NCBI RefSeq assembly: GCF_000410535.2 | Contig: NC_021490.2 | Span: 592,501-656,500 of the forward strand | From: Treponema pallidum subsp. pallidum str. Nichols | GTDB lineage: Bacteria > Spirochaetota > Spirochaetia > Treponematales > Treponemataceae | Length of the DNA: 64,000 bases | Direction of reading: 5' to 3' | Part shown: positions 28,611 through 37,743 of the stretch, piece after piece | Layout: the number at the start of each line of letters is the position of its first letter | Numbering within the stretch: the stretch's first letter is position 1 | The notes under the pieces: model-generated | Told to the model about the DNA's origin: nothing | Seen by the model: the letters and a program-made list of their open reading frames with translations, nothing else | Databases searched by the model: none | Position numbers and translations under genes: made by a program

Positions 28611-29486
28611 CTAGTGACTCAAAATCACTAACCCATCCGGTAACTCGTTGGAACTTTTTTTCTGAGGTGGCATCCGCGTAGCGAGCACCTGTTCCACACG
28701 GGTAAGTGCCTCACATAAGGCGTCCGCTGCACGACGCGAGCGCAACCCCGCAGTAATTATTTGACACAGTTCAGTCCATTCACGGGCAGGCACGTACGCG
28801 CTCACCCCCACGTCTGCGAGCACCAGCACACGCCGCTCCAACACAGAAATAAAGATGAGAATCCCCGTGCGATTGCGCGTATTGCACACACCACTTTCCA
28901 CAAAGTGGCGCACCGCGCGCGCATAGCTCTTTTGCTGCTTGAGAGGTCCCGGTACCAGCGCGCGATCCACCCACGGAATGTTTGCGATAAAGAAAAAAAG
29001 TACACACGCTGCCACACTCGACGCTACCATAAACGCCGGCATATACCACGATGGCGGCGCCCAAAAGAAACGCGCAAACGCTTGTTCAAGCACCGACACC
29101 ATGCTCAGCTGAACGCAAAAACAGGCGCCAGCAAGTACGAGTGCGAAAAACAGCTCATAGACCGAGTACGAATCACTTTCCTTGATAAGAGCGAGCGCCA
29201 CCTCTCCGTCAGTGTGTCCTTCGACACGAGCCACCGTACGTTGGATACGCAGCAGTCCTGCAGAGTCCAGTCCTAACCGAGCAGCAAAACGGGGAATATG
29301 AAAAGCGCCCGACGCGTCCTCCTCCCGCCTCGGGTCATCGCCACCGTGCGCGCCATCCACACGAGGGACAGGATCGGCACAAAAAGACCCACGAACCCCC
29401 TTACTCCCCACGAGCCATGAGAGAAGATCACCGATCCTACGCAAAGAAAACCACACCGCTCTTGGCGCGGCAACGCACACACTCAA
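28611..29486 (-). CDS. TPM-domain-like membrane protein partnered with LemA
   Basis: A 291-residue protein with a TPM-phosphatase-like organisation. A start region with VEGHTDGEVALALIKESDSYS is followed by two central membrane helices (ELFFALVLAGACFCVQL; FMVASSVAACVLFFFIANI). The C-terminal half has RAVRHFVESGVCNTRNRTGILIFISVLERRVLVLADVG, the conserved core of this family. TPM and LemA genes are neighbours in many bacteria. The start overlaps the LemA stop by four bases (ATGA), so the two are translationally coupled. Its biochemical role is not established. Confidence 0.78.
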   Translation of the reverse strand: MSVCVAAPRAVWFSLRRIGDLLSWLVGSKGVRGSFCADPVPRVDGAHGGDDPRREEDASGAFHIPRFAARLGLDSAGLLRIQRTVARVEGHTDGEVALALIKESDSYSVYELFFALVLAGACFCVQLSMVSVLEQAFARFFWAPPSWYMPAFMVASSVAACVLFFFIANIPWVDRALVPGPLKQQKSYARAVRHFVESGVCNTRNRTGILIFISVLERRVLVLADVGVSAYVPAREWTELCQIITAGLRSRRAADALCEALTRVEQVLATRMPPQKKSSNELPDGLVILSH

Positions 29487-30148
29487 AACCGAACGCGAGG
29501 CGCAGCAACAGCCCCCTCATGTGCCGTAAAGTACGGGCGGGAGCTGAAATTACCCCAACGCGCCACCGCACTGCGTGGGAAAGAACGGATATAGGCGTTG
29601 TATTCCTGGACGGCGCGATTGTAGCGCGTCCGCTCCACAGAGATACGATTTTCAGTTCCTTCAAGCTGACTTTGCAACGCAAGAAAACTCTCGTTTGCGC
29701 GCAAGGCAGGATACTGCTCGCTGACAAGCAACAAACGCCCGAGTGCACCGCCTATTTCTGCTTGGACACGCTGAAACCGAGCAAACTTTTCCGGATCAGA
29801 GAGTGCGCTTTCACCCACCTGCATAACGCCACCGGCACGCGAACGCGCTTCCGCAACACGCTTCAGCGTATCCGACTCATGTTCTGCATAACCCTTGACC
29901 GTCGAGACCAAGTTGGGGATCAGATCTAAGCGCCTCTGCAGGACCGCCTCTACCTGACTCCAGGCACTTTTGACAGCCTCATCAAGCGAGATCATACGGT
30001 TATAGCTCCCCGCGAAGAGGCGATATACCACCAACAGGAAAGCCAATGAGACGCCCACACCAATGAGCGTACCCCTTAAACCTTTACTCACAGACACACC
30101 GACCCCCGCACGCGCCCAGCAAAACGAAGACAAACAAGCACATCCCAC
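29483..30148 (-). CDS. lemA: LemA-family membrane protein
   Basis: Up to 221 residues: one N-terminal membrane helix (GTLIGVGVSLAFLLVVYRLF), then the LemA signature YNRMISLDEAVKSAWSQVEAVLQRRLDLIPNLV and a long helical bundle. The end, FPRSAVARWGNFSSRPYF, matches the usual FP..xxa..fg...YF finish. LemA proteins have a short N-terminus and a cytoplasmic or periplasmic helical body of unknown function. The longest start is GTG 30148, 17 bases after the FMN-binding gene; a GTG a few codons in (VSKGLRGT) may be the true one. It sits in an operon with the TPM gene. Confidence 0.88.
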   Translation of the reverse strand: MGCACLSSFCWARAGVGVSVSKGLRGTLIGVGVSLAFLLVVYRLFAGSYNRMISLDEAVKSAWSQVEAVLQRRLDLIPNLVSTVKGYAEHESDTLKRVAEARSRAGGVMQVGESALSDPEKFARFQRVQAEIGGALGRLLLVSEQYPALRANESFLALQSQLEGTENRISVERTRYNRAVQEYNAYIRSFPRSAVARWGNFSSRPYFTAHEGAVAAPRVRF

Positions 30149-30165
30149 CGCCGCTCTTCTTAGAT

Positions 30166-31248
30166 CTACGGTTGCGGTTGCTGGAGAATTTTCTCCACGG
30201 CCCGAATTATTGCCTCGCTAGTGGAAGTTGCCTCACTCACCACATCGACATCGGTAGACTGAGCCCCTACAATTGCCGCCGAGACACCCTCTACCGCCCA
30301 GGAGGCATAAGGATCATCGTCGCTGTGCCCCACGACGGTGACAGCTTCAATCCTACCCTGCGAGATTGTCACCCTCAAACTTAGCTTTCCGTTGTGACCC
30401 TGCGCGCTAGCCTCATAGACGCCGTCCTTCATCTCTGCAGGAGAACACTTCCGCGCCTTTGCACGCGTAGTCCTCTCCGTGTGCGCACGCCTCGTGTGCC
30501 TGACCATGTGAGACGCGCCCAAGACGAACGCAACGAAGGACACAGCAACCGCCGCGGAGCACAACGCGCAAGCACCCTTCCGCTTTCCCAACGCCTTGCG
30601 GACACGCAGCAACGCGTACGTGGCAAAAATGACGGTATACAACACGTAGGAGACGACACTCGGGATATACCCCCTCAAAGCGGTCGGTAGGAGGATAAAG
30701 GAAAGGTGCACATACGTAAGCCCGTAAAAGAGATATGCAAGGCGTTGCACACGCTTCCATGTCTTTGCGCCCATGCGCCTGCGCACTACCTTGAAAGACG
30801 TTACCGCCAAAATGCTCATCAAAAGAACGAGGACCATGCTGACAGCACCCGCGACAAGAAACCCTGTAGACAAATCCCCGGTACTCCCGCACAGACGCAC
30901 CAGGTAGTCCCTTCCATGCGCGATGTTATGCCCGAGAGTGAGAATCGCCGCGGTGATGGCCAGTTCCGCACGCAACCCCATGACACGCTGCTTGAGCAAA
31001 CCGTTCTTCAGCACACTCGCGCACATCACAAATGTAAAGATCGCGGTGGAAAAACTCGCACTCGTCAGCGGATGCAGAAGCACACGCACGCCAAAATTCC
31101 CCTTGGTTGCGCCGCTCCACACGACACAGACAACCGCAACACTGACACACGCACTGCCGAGGTAGCAGACAGACGCGTACTTTTTAATCTGTTTGTGCAG
31201 CGCGCACACAAGCACGTACACCGCAACCAAGGAAAACAATGCAGACAT
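30166..31248 (-). CDS. Membrane redox protein with C-terminal FMN-binding domain
   Basis: A 360-residue protein. About seven hydrophobic helices fill residues 1-250, with a layout like ferric-reductase-type membrane domains but few histidines (GHNIAHG, VHLSF). A final helix (ACALCSAAVAVSFVAFVLGAS) precedes an extracytoplasmic FMN_bind domain of about 90 residues: DGVYEASAQGHNG, SLRVTISQGRI, and DVVSEATSTSEAI. The last resembles the site where ApbE-type enzymes attach FMN to a threonine, inferred from RnfG/NqrC. It probably passes electrons to the periplasm. It is upstream of lemA and downstream of tpp47. Confidence 0.8.
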   Translation of the reverse strand: MSALFSLVAVYVLVCALHKQIKKYASVCYLGSACVSVAVVCVVWSGATKGNFGVRVLLHPLTSASFSTAIFTFVMCASVLKNGLLKQRVMGLRAELAITAAILTLGHNIAHGRDYLVRLCGSTGDLSTGFLVAGAVSMVLVLLMSILAVTSFKVVRRRMGAKTWKRVQRLAYLFYGLTYVHLSFILLPTALRGYIPSVVSYVLYTVIFATYALLRVRKALGKRKGACALCSAAVAVSFVAFVLGASHMVRHTRRAHTERTTRAKARKCSPAEMKDGVYEASAQGHNGKLSLRVTISQGRIEAVTVVGHSDDDPYASWAVEGVSAAIVGAQSTDVDVVSEATSTSEAIIRAVEKILQQPQP

Positions 31249-31282
31249 TCTCGCTCCTCGTAGCTTACAAGATATTTACAGA

Positions 31283-31311
31283 CGGAACAGAAACAAAGCG
31301 TGTCCACGCTT
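31283..31311 (-). terminator. Likely Rho-independent terminator after tpp47
   Basis: On the minus strand AAGCGT, loop GGAC, ACGCTT forms a 6-bp hairpin (31296-31311), followed by TTGTTTCTGTTC. It lies about 50 bases past the tpp47 stop and before the FMN-binding gene, so it would separate the highly expressed lipoprotein from its neighbour. Confidence 0.55.
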
Positions 31312-31357
31312 CAAAAGCCAAACACGCTTAAGACACACGGGATAGGACACCCCTCTT

Positions 31358-32662
31358 CTACTGGGCCACTACCTTCGCACGCACAGAACCGAATTCCTTG
31401 AACCTAACCTCAACCGTGTACTCAGTGCCGGGAGTGAAATCCGCAGAGAGGACATTCTGCCCCAAGCTCACCGCTTGATCGCTGACAAGCTTAGGCTGTC
31501 CATCGGCAAACACGTCAACTGCAGCATCCATCAGAGTCTCCGCGTCCGCGCCCCCTATGGTCAGCACCTTCCCCTTCAACCCAATATCGATGTTCCCCTC
31601 GTACTTGGGAAGGAAGCGCACATCAGCAACTACGTCCCTATACCCGTTCGCAATCAAAGTCAGCCTGTAGTATCCCGGCCCTGAACCTTTAAACCGATCG
31701 AACCCATAGTTGATACCACACGAAATGCGGGGCACTCTTCCTGTCTTCCACCAGGAGTCAGCAGAGTGCTTGGTGCCATAACTCGCCATCAGATTGGTGT
31801 AGCTCGCGTCATCACCGTAGTAGTCGTAGCGGACCGTGTTGAAGTTCATCACATAGTCGATGAACTCACGGTGCGACAGCTCAGAGCCATCAGCCCTTTT
31901 CAGCATCACAGAAGCCTCTGCGTCCGAACCAAAACGGCTGTGGTAACCGGTACCCACCGTGTCTACCACAAGGTCGTGCGGGCTCTCCATGCTGCTTACC
32001 TTACGTGCAGAAAAACTATCCTCAGTGAGCATTGTCTTAAGGCCGTTGGTATTCTCCGTAACGCGGGAGTCTTCCACGAAGTGAAACTTCTCCTTTGCAA
32101 TCCCTTTTAATTCATGAGGAACCGCAACTGGGACAAACTTCATACCGTGAACCTTTACGTTCGTAATCTTGTATTCCTCGCTGTCAACCATGAAGGAACT
32201 CGCGCGATCCGCCAACGCTACTGCACCCTCGACTGCTTCAAACTTAATCTCCCCGTCCTCTCCCAAATCCTGAAATGACGCAGAGGCACGCACCATCTTA
32301 GTAACGCTTGGGTCAGTCTCGTACTCCCACTTTTTTCTTCCCCTGCTGTCTTCGGTCTCCTGCTTCGAGAGAACCTTTTCGCCCAATACCTCAACCGCGT
32401 ACTGAAATTGCTGACGGAACGCGCCATGCCCGTGGGTTGCGCGAGAAACTGCATCGAACATGCCTGCGTCGAGATCCCCCGCGCGGTCCGCCTCGGCATT
32501 ACCCGCCAAAAGCACGTCCCTACTCTGCCCCAACTCCCCGGCCCAGTAGTCCGCATAGCTTAGCGTCGCATAGCCATAGTGCGTCTCATGATGAGACGAG
32601 CCACAGCCTACAACCAACAACTGCAGCGCTCCGGCAGAAAGTAGTGCGTATTTCACTTTCAC
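31358..32662 (-). CDS. tpp47: 47-kDa lipoprotein Tp47
   Basis: I recognise this 434-residue protein as Tp47, the immunodominant lipoprotein of T. pallidum. The signal peptide MKVKYALLSAGALQLLVVGC ends in a lipobox with the lipidated Cys at residue 20. Mature domains are beta-rich, with HGHGAFRQQFQY, TVGTGYHSRFGSD and a long C-terminal beta region. Tp47 has been reported to bind penicillin and to have carboxypeptidase and beta-lactamase activity with an unusual fold. The SxxK-type motifs of ordinary penicillin-binding proteins are not evident. GTG 32662 has GGAGGTG five bases upstream and a near-consensus promoter. It anchors the species call. Confidence 0.98.
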   Translation of the reverse strand: MKVKYALLSAGALQLLVVGCGSSHHETHYGYATLSYADYWAGELGQSRDVLLAGNAEADRAGDLDAGMFDAVSRATHGHGAFRQQFQYAVEVLGEKVLSKQETEDSRGRKKWEYETDPSVTKMVRASASFQDLGEDGEIKFEAVEGAVALADRASSFMVDSEEYKITNVKVHGMKFVPVAVPHELKGIAKEKFHFVEDSRVTENTNGLKTMLTEDSFSARKVSSMESPHDLVVDTVGTGYHSRFGSDAEASVMLKRADGSELSHREFIDYVMNFNTVRYDYYGDDASYTNLMASYGTKHSADSWWKTGRVPRISCGINYGFDRFKGSGPGYYRLTLIANGYRDVVADVRFLPKYEGNIDIGLKGKVLTIGGADAETLMDAAVDVFADGQPKLVSDQAVSLGQNVLSADFTPGTEYTVEVRFKEFGSVRAKVVAQ

Positions 32663-32688
32663 GATTACACCTCCGTATAGAGGGCCTG

Positions 32689-32718
32689 AGTATAGGCACG
32701 CCCCACAGGGATTGTCAA
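32689..32718 (-). promoter_or_regulatory. Near-consensus sigma-70 promoter of tpp47
   Basis: On the minus strand TTGACA (32713-32718) and TATACT (32689-32694) are separated by 18 bases, with the ribosome binding site GGAGGTGT at 32667-32674. This is the best promoter in the window, fitting an abundant lipoprotein. Confidence 0.8.
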
Positions 32719-32773
32719 CGTCTTATGCAGAGCACACACAGGCGCGTCCTTCCTCTTTTTGGGAGGATCCGCT

Positions 32774-34831
32774 ATGCTCAGAGCCATGCGCACCATTCCC
32801 CCTATCACCGGCATTATTGCCTCAGCAGGATGCGCCATCGGTCCAGTCTTTTGCTTCGATACCCTGCTACCTACCCGCTCCCGCCCTGGCGGATCCCGCC
32901 TGCGCCCCCCATCGCAGGAAATTGCCCGCTTGCGCAACGCACTTTCATATGCGCGCGCCTCGCTGCAGAACCTGCTCGATTCAGTGCGCGCAAAAGCATC
33001 CGGAGACGAGCCTGCACCCGAGTATGCCGTGCTCAGTGGCCAAGCAGAAATGCTGGCCGACGCGGCCTTCATAGCTACCGTAGAGGAAACGCTGCGCTCT
33101 TGTTCCTGCGATGCAGAAACTGCTTTGCGCAAGGCAATTACCCACGTGACAGATGCCCTCTCTGCTACCTCAGACGAGTACCTGCGTGCCCGGGCAGCCG
33201 ATATCCGAGACGCGTTTAGCGGTGTCTTCGACGCACTTGCGCATGACACCACACCCACCGCAGGAAGCTCTTTGCCAACACAAGGGATTGGAAATAGCAC
33301 CCCACACTCCCCCTGGGAGCCTGACTTTAGCGCCGTTCCCCCAGGATCCATCGTGGTTGCCGCTCACGTACAACCTGCGCACGCACTGCGCCTGCACGAG
33401 GCAAATATCGCTGGTTTGGTAACCGAAGGTGGCAGCGTAACAAGCCATGTCGCCATCATGGCGCGCGCGTGGAGTCTTCCCCTGCTCGTCAGTGCACAGG
33501 GATGTAAAGACGTTGCACAGTACGTGCTCCGTGTGCGGCAAACTGCTCGTGCCACCGATGAGGCGCTGCGCGCACTCCTCGATGCTGAAAGCAGTGGGGG
33601 AAAAACTGACGCTCTAGGAACCCTCACCGTAAATCCCGACGTGCGCGCGCTGCGCACGCGCATGCCTCACCCTTTCCTCACCGTCAAACACACCAGTACA
33701 GCTGAACAGAGTCCCCCGGCCGCCTGTGTGCTAAACGCACCGCTGCGCACTTACTCAAGTGACGGTATCCGTTTTGAAGTCGGGGCAAATATCGTTATGC
33801 CCCAGGAAGCGTGTGCAGCTGCTGCGCTCGGAGCAGCAGGCATCGGACTGTTCCGTTCGGAGTTCTTGCTATTCGGATCCGACCGCTTCCCAGATGAAGA
33901 GACGCAGTGCTCTGCCTACACGCGCGCGCTGCAGGCAATGAGAGGACTCCCCGTCGTGCTTCGAACGTTTGACCTTGGTGCAGACAAACTGGTGCCAGAC
34001 CCTGCGCGAATGTGCGCACTCTCGGACGCTGCTGAACCGTGTGCACACACCGCTTCGGAGCGCAATCCTCTTTTAGGGTTACGAGGCATCCGCTACTGCC
34101 TCGCACATCCTGAGCTCCTGAAAGTGCAGCTTCGTGCAATGCTCCGCGCCGGAGCGTGCGCAACATGTGCAGAAGGGACGCTGCGCATTCTCATCCCCAT
34201 GGTTTCACGGGTGGAAGAAATTCACGCCGTCGCCGACCTCATCTCTGAGGTAGCCGACGAGTGTGCCCGCGCGCACGTGAGTACACCCGATCGGGTAGCA
34301 CTCGGCATTATGATCGAAACGCCCGCTTCGGCACTGATGGCAGCAGACTTCGCTCCCCACGTGGATTTTTTTTCCATAGGGACGAACGACTTAACCCAGT
34401 ACGTGTTCGCCGCCGATCGAGAAAACGAACAGGTCAGCAGCTATGCCGATTACTTCCACCCGGCACTCCTCCGTCTTATCCAGCACGTAATACATGCGCA
34501 CAGACATCTGCGGCAACGTCCCGGTATTTCTTTTGGAGAACAGGGAATCGGACGCGTGGTCATGTGCGGCGCCATGGCTGAAGATGAAACTGCGCTCTTT
34601 CTTCTGGCGGGGCTCGGCCTGCGAGCGTTGAGTGTGCCTTCTTCACGCATCGAGACGCTGCACACGTTCTTATCACGCATTTCAGTCTCTGATGCAGAGC
34701 ACTGTGCACGTGCAGCCGTGCAGCTTTCAGATGCGCAGTCAGTCCGCACACTCATCGAAGAACATCTGCGCACCGCAGGTATTACGCTTGAGAAAGACGA
34801 GGAAGAACCCTCACCCCCTCGATCCCCATAG
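32774..34831 (+). CDS. ptsI: PTS enzyme I (phosphoenolpyruvate-protein phosphotransferase)
   Basis: About 685 residues. It has the enzyme I N-terminal domain (PITGIIASAGCAIGPV), the phosphohistidine site GGSVTSHVAIMARAW near residue 225, and a C-terminal PEP-binding TIM barrel with AGIGLFRSEFLLF, LRTFDLGADK, NPLLGLRGIRYC and GTNDLTQYVFAADREN. It is longer than the usual ~570 because of inserts near residues 30-50, between the domains (near 280-310) and near 415-430. Enzyme I phosphorylates HPr from PEP. HPr and its kinase are in this window, but no sugar permease is, so a regulatory role is likely. ATG 32774 has GGGAGGA six bases upstream. It is divergent from tpp47. Confidence 0.94.
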   Translation: MLRAMRTIPPITGIIASAGCAIGPVFCFDTLLPTRSRPGGSRLRPPSQEIARLRNALSYARASLQNLLDSVRAKASGDEPAPEYAVLSGQAEMLADAAFIATVEETLRSCSCDAETALRKAITHVTDALSATSDEYLRARAADIRDAFSGVFDALAHDTTPTAGSSLPTQGIGNSTPHSPWEPDFSAVPPGSIVVAAHVQPAHALRLHEANIAGLVTEGGSVTSHVAIMARAWSLPLLVSAQGCKDVAQYVLRVRQTARATDEALRALLDAESSGGKTDALGTLTVNPDVRALRTRMPHPFLTVKHTSTAEQSPPAACVLNAPLRTYSSDGIRFEVGANIVMPQEACAAAALGAAGIGLFRSEFLLFGSDRFPDEETQCSAYTRALQAMRGLPVVLRTFDLGADKLVPDPARMCALSDAAEPCAHTASERNPLLGLRGIRYCLAHPELLKVQLRAMLRAGACATCAEGTLRILIPMVSRVEEIHAVADLISEVADECARAHVSTPDRVALGIMIETPASALMAADFAPHVDFFSIGTNDLTQYVFAADRENEQVSSYADYFHPALLRLIQHVIHAHRHLRQRPGISFGEQGIGRVVMCGAMAEDETALFLLAGLGLRALSVPSSRIETLHTFLSRISVSDAEHCARAAVQLSDAQSVRTLIEEHLRTAGITLEKDEEEPSPPRSP

Positions 34832-34878
34832 CGGAGGAGGCCTCAGGCGTTTTCTCCATACACAGAAAGGAAAAGGCA

Positions 34879-36001
34879 ATGGAAATCGAAGAATTTGGTC
34901 CACAAATCACCGCCCTCGAGGCGCGCGTGCAGGAAGTATGGGGGAGTCTTTGACGTTGCCGCATACGAGGCGCGCATAGCAACGCTTGAGGCTGCTGCAG
35001 CAGCGCCTGACTTTTGGAGCGAACGCGCGCGTGCCGAAGCGCTGTTAGCGGAACTGAAAACGCTACGCGCAACGCTTGAGCCGTGGCGTGCGCTGCGCCG
35101 TGAGAGCGCAGATCTGCGCGCGTTGTACGAGCTTGCCCGCGAGGCGCAAGACGCATCGCTGGAGCCAGAACTTTCCTCCCTTTTTTCAGACATTTCTGCT
35201 CGTTTCGAAGAGGCATCGCTTACCCGTCTCCTGCACGAAGAGGTAGACCGCCTCGACGCGTTTGTTACCATCCACTCCGGCGCAGGAGGAGTGGAGGCCT
35301 GCGACTGGGCACAGATGCTCATGCGCATGTACACGCGCTGGGCAGAGCGGCGCAGCTTTTGCGTACACATAGTTGACTTACTTGAGTCAGAAGGGGGAGT
35401 AAAATCGGTGACGTTAAAAATTTGCGGGTCACACGCCTTTGGTTTTCTCAAGGGAGAAACGGGGGTACACCGGCTCGTGCGCATCAGTCCGTTTGACTCT
35501 GCCGCGCGCAGACATACCTCTTTTACCTCCACCTACGTCTTCCCCGTATTAGACGATCACGTTGAGGTGCACATACGGAGCGAAGACATGCGGGTAGATA
35601 CCTACCGCTCAGGGGGAGCAGGCGGTCAACATGTCAATAAAACGGACTCTGCCGTGCGCATCACGCATCTGCCTACAGGGATAGTAGTCACCTGCCAGAA
35701 CGAGCGCAGCCAAATCAGCAACCGTGCAACGGCGCTGAGCTTGTTACGCGCCCGCCTGTACGCCTATGAACGGCAAAAAAAACAGCAGGAACATCAACGG
35801 TTTGCTTCTGAAAAGAAGGATATTTCGTGGGGAAATCAGATTCGCTCGTACGTCTTTCATCCCTACACCATGGTTAAAGATCACCGCAGCAAGTGCGAAA
35901 CGGGGAATATTCACGCAGTCATGGACGGAGCGTTAGAACCGTTCATCCGTTCCTACTTGGAGTTTCTGTGTACCAGTACCCAGTGTGTAGAACCACAGTG
36001 A
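34879..36001 (+). CDS. prfB: Peptide chain release factor 2, programmed +1 frameshift
   Basis: RF2 recognises UGA and UAA and releases the peptide. Translation begins at ATG 34879 behind AAAGGAAAAGG and reads 24 codons to CTT TGA at 34948-34953. A +1 slip then continues with GAC in the frame ending at 36001, about 373 residues in all. The site TGGGGG-AGT-CTT-TGA-C matches the classic RF2 recoding signal in sequence and spacing: an SD-like G-run three bases before CTT, a UGA stop, and a C after it. The body has SPF (RISPFDS, stop-codon recognition) near residue 205 and GGQ (GAGGQHVN) near 250. This is not a pseudogene. The stop overlaps the next start. Confidence 0.95.
34940..34954 (+). other. 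RF2 programmed frameshift site
   Basis: GGGGG (34940-34944) acts as internal Shine-Dalgarno, then AGT, the slippery CTT (34948-34950), the in-frame TGA (34951-34953) and C. Frame 0 ends here and the +1 frame opens into the rest of prfB. The arrangement lets low RF2 raise its own synthesis. Confidence 0.93.
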
Positions 36002-37737
36002 ACGGGAGTTACGCGCAATCATTTGCAGCACTGCTTTTCTTTCCCCAAATCGCGGTCGCGTTTAGTGCAACGGCACCGGCGCCGTCCTTTGACTCTTTCC
36101 TGTCCGCGCGTCAGCGTCACCCTCCTGCCTCTTCCTTTCTAGCATCACCTGCAGCGCCGACACACCCTCTTTTCGCAACCGCCCGTACGACTGCTGCGCA
36201 GCTGCTGTCTACGCCTCCTGCCCCCGCCCGTCCCCGCCCGCGCCCCGATCACGTAATCCCCAAGGAAAAGTGGCGCCTTGCCGTTGCAGACTTTACCTTT
36301 CACGGTATTCCAAAGATTTTTCAGCGCTACGTGCGTCCTGCGCGGGAGCTACTCTTTATTGAACTAAAAAAATTACCCCTCCGTCATTTTCTTTCTGAAG
36401 CTGAACAGCGCGAGCGCGCCGCCTTGCCCCACGAAGAAGCCTACCACGCCCGGCTCAAAGAACGTGCACATTTACAGCGCGCGCGTGATTTTGTTTCCTT
36501 GCACCCTGTCAGCGATCACGCGCGCCGTCTGCGTACGGCAGCATTTGAAAAGCAAATCAAAGAGAAGGAGCAAGAAATCGAGCGTGCCCGTGTGGAAGTG
36601 CGCACCGCACGCGCGCGGTTTTTCCGTCCCTGGCTCCAGGCAGAGGTGCTCGTCTTAGGTGCGCAAAACGAACCGCATGCACTGCCTGAGCGCTTTCACC
36701 TTGCCACCCATTTACGGCAAAAAAAACTTTCTGCACTGGTTACGGGAAAACTCGTAGACGTCGCCGGTTACGTGCGCATATCTCTCTATCTTTCTACAGG
36801 GCTAGAAGCAGAACCCACGCGGGAATTCACGCTCGCAGGTCCCTACCGAGAACTGCCGCGTCTTATGCACACGCTGTCTGCACAATTGCGCAGTGCCATT
36901 GAAAACGCACAACCGGTGCGCATTGTGTTTGACGTACATCCTCCGCATGCACGTCTTTCGTTTCAGGGCGTGCCGGTAGAAGACCTTTCCAAACCTCTTA
37001 TCTCATACCCGGGCCGCTACGTGGTGGACGTGTCTGCTGCAGGATACTTTTCTGCCACAAAGGAAATATACATTGAAAACCGACCTGCCTTTTCACTACG
37101 GGTGCGTTTAGTTGCCCGTCCACAACATCGTGTGCGCGTGCAGCTTACTGACAACAGCGCAGCACCTATCTTTTCTGGCGCACGCTCAGTGGGAGTCACT
37201 CCCTTCAGCACCGTGGTTACTGACTTGCGCGAAATTTTCACCGTCGGACCGGCAGGCGCGCGTTCGTTTGCCTTCATTGAACGCGGCACATTTCCTAACT
37301 CTCAGCCGAGCACGCTCGTGTTGCCTGCGCCTAACCCAAACGCAACACAGGATCTTGCGTACAAAAGGGACGTAGCATACTGGTCTTTTGGAGCCCTCTG
37401 CATTGCCGTTCCCATCGCGCTCATTCTCGGCTCCACGCTTGCAGACACGCATCAGGCGCTAGAACGCGCAAAAGCTGCAAGCGCGCAACCTCCTCCCCCT
37501 CCTGCACCGGCCGGCACGGGCGCATTAGAACGTAAAAGCCAGCACCTGCTCATCGGCACGGGGGTAGCAGTAGGAGTGGCGGTTATCCTGAGCATTAATT
37601 TCATCGTGCACGCTGCGCGCTATTTGAACGCGGTGATGCACAACGCGCCACAGGCAGTACGTCCCCGCGCGGACAAAGACATACAAACATTAACGCACCG
37701 CGACGAGGCAGAAGAAGATCAGGAAGAAGATTCCTAA
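35998..37737 (+). CDS. PEGA-domain envelope protein
   Basis: About 579 residues from GTG 35998, which overlaps the prfB TGA (GTGA). The start has a hydrophobic leader (SFAALLFFPQIAVAFSA), then a Pro/Ala-rich stretch. A domain beginning KWRLAVADFTFHG is followed by a coiled coil near residues 180-225 (KQIKEKEQEIERARVEV). A PEGA-like beta domain lies near residues 305-365 (VRIVFDVHPPHARLSFQG to RPAFSLRVRLV). Two membrane helices near 460 and 520 precede an acidic tail (EAEEDQEEDS). PEGA domains are surface or periplasmic beta modules. Its function is unknown. ftsY follows seven bases later. Confidence 0.72.
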   Translation: MNGSYAQSFAALLFFPQIAVAFSATAPAPSFDSFLSARQRHPPASSFLASPAAPTHPLFATARTTAAQLLSTPPAPARPRPRPDHVIPKEKWRLAVADFTFHGIPKIFQRYVRPARELLFIELKKLPLRHFLSEAEQRERAALPHEEAYHARLKERAHLQRARDFVSLHPVSDHARRLRTAAFEKQIKEKEQEIERARVEVRTARARFFRPWLQAEVLVLGAQNEPHALPERFHLATHLRQKKLSALVTGKLVDVAGYVRISLYLSTGLEAEPTREFTLAGPYRELPRLMHTLSAQLRSAIENAQPVRIVFDVHPPHARLSFQGVPVEDLSKPLISYPGRYVVDVSAAGYFSATKEIYIENRPAFSLRVRLVARPQHRVRVQLTDNSAAPIFSGARSVGVTPFSTVVTDLREIFTVGPAGARSFAFIERGTFPNSQPSTLVLPAPNPNATQDLAYKRDVAYWSFGALCIAVPIALILGSTLADTHQALERAKAASAQPPPPPAPAGTGALERKSQHLLIGTGVAVGVAVILSINFIVHAARYLNAVMHNAPQAVRPRADKDIQTLTHRDEAEEDQEEDS

Positions 37738-37743
37738 AGGAGC

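Noticed and set aside
31065-31307. Small minus-strand frame between the FMN gene and tpp47
   Set aside because: It overlaps the FMN gene and the terminator hairpin and has Cys-rich random-looking sequence.
34895-34951. Start of RF2 at the beginning of the long +1-frame ORF
   Set aside because: The first residues of that frame (VHKSPPSRRA) are not RF2-like, while frame 0 plus the frameshift gives the proper N-terminus.
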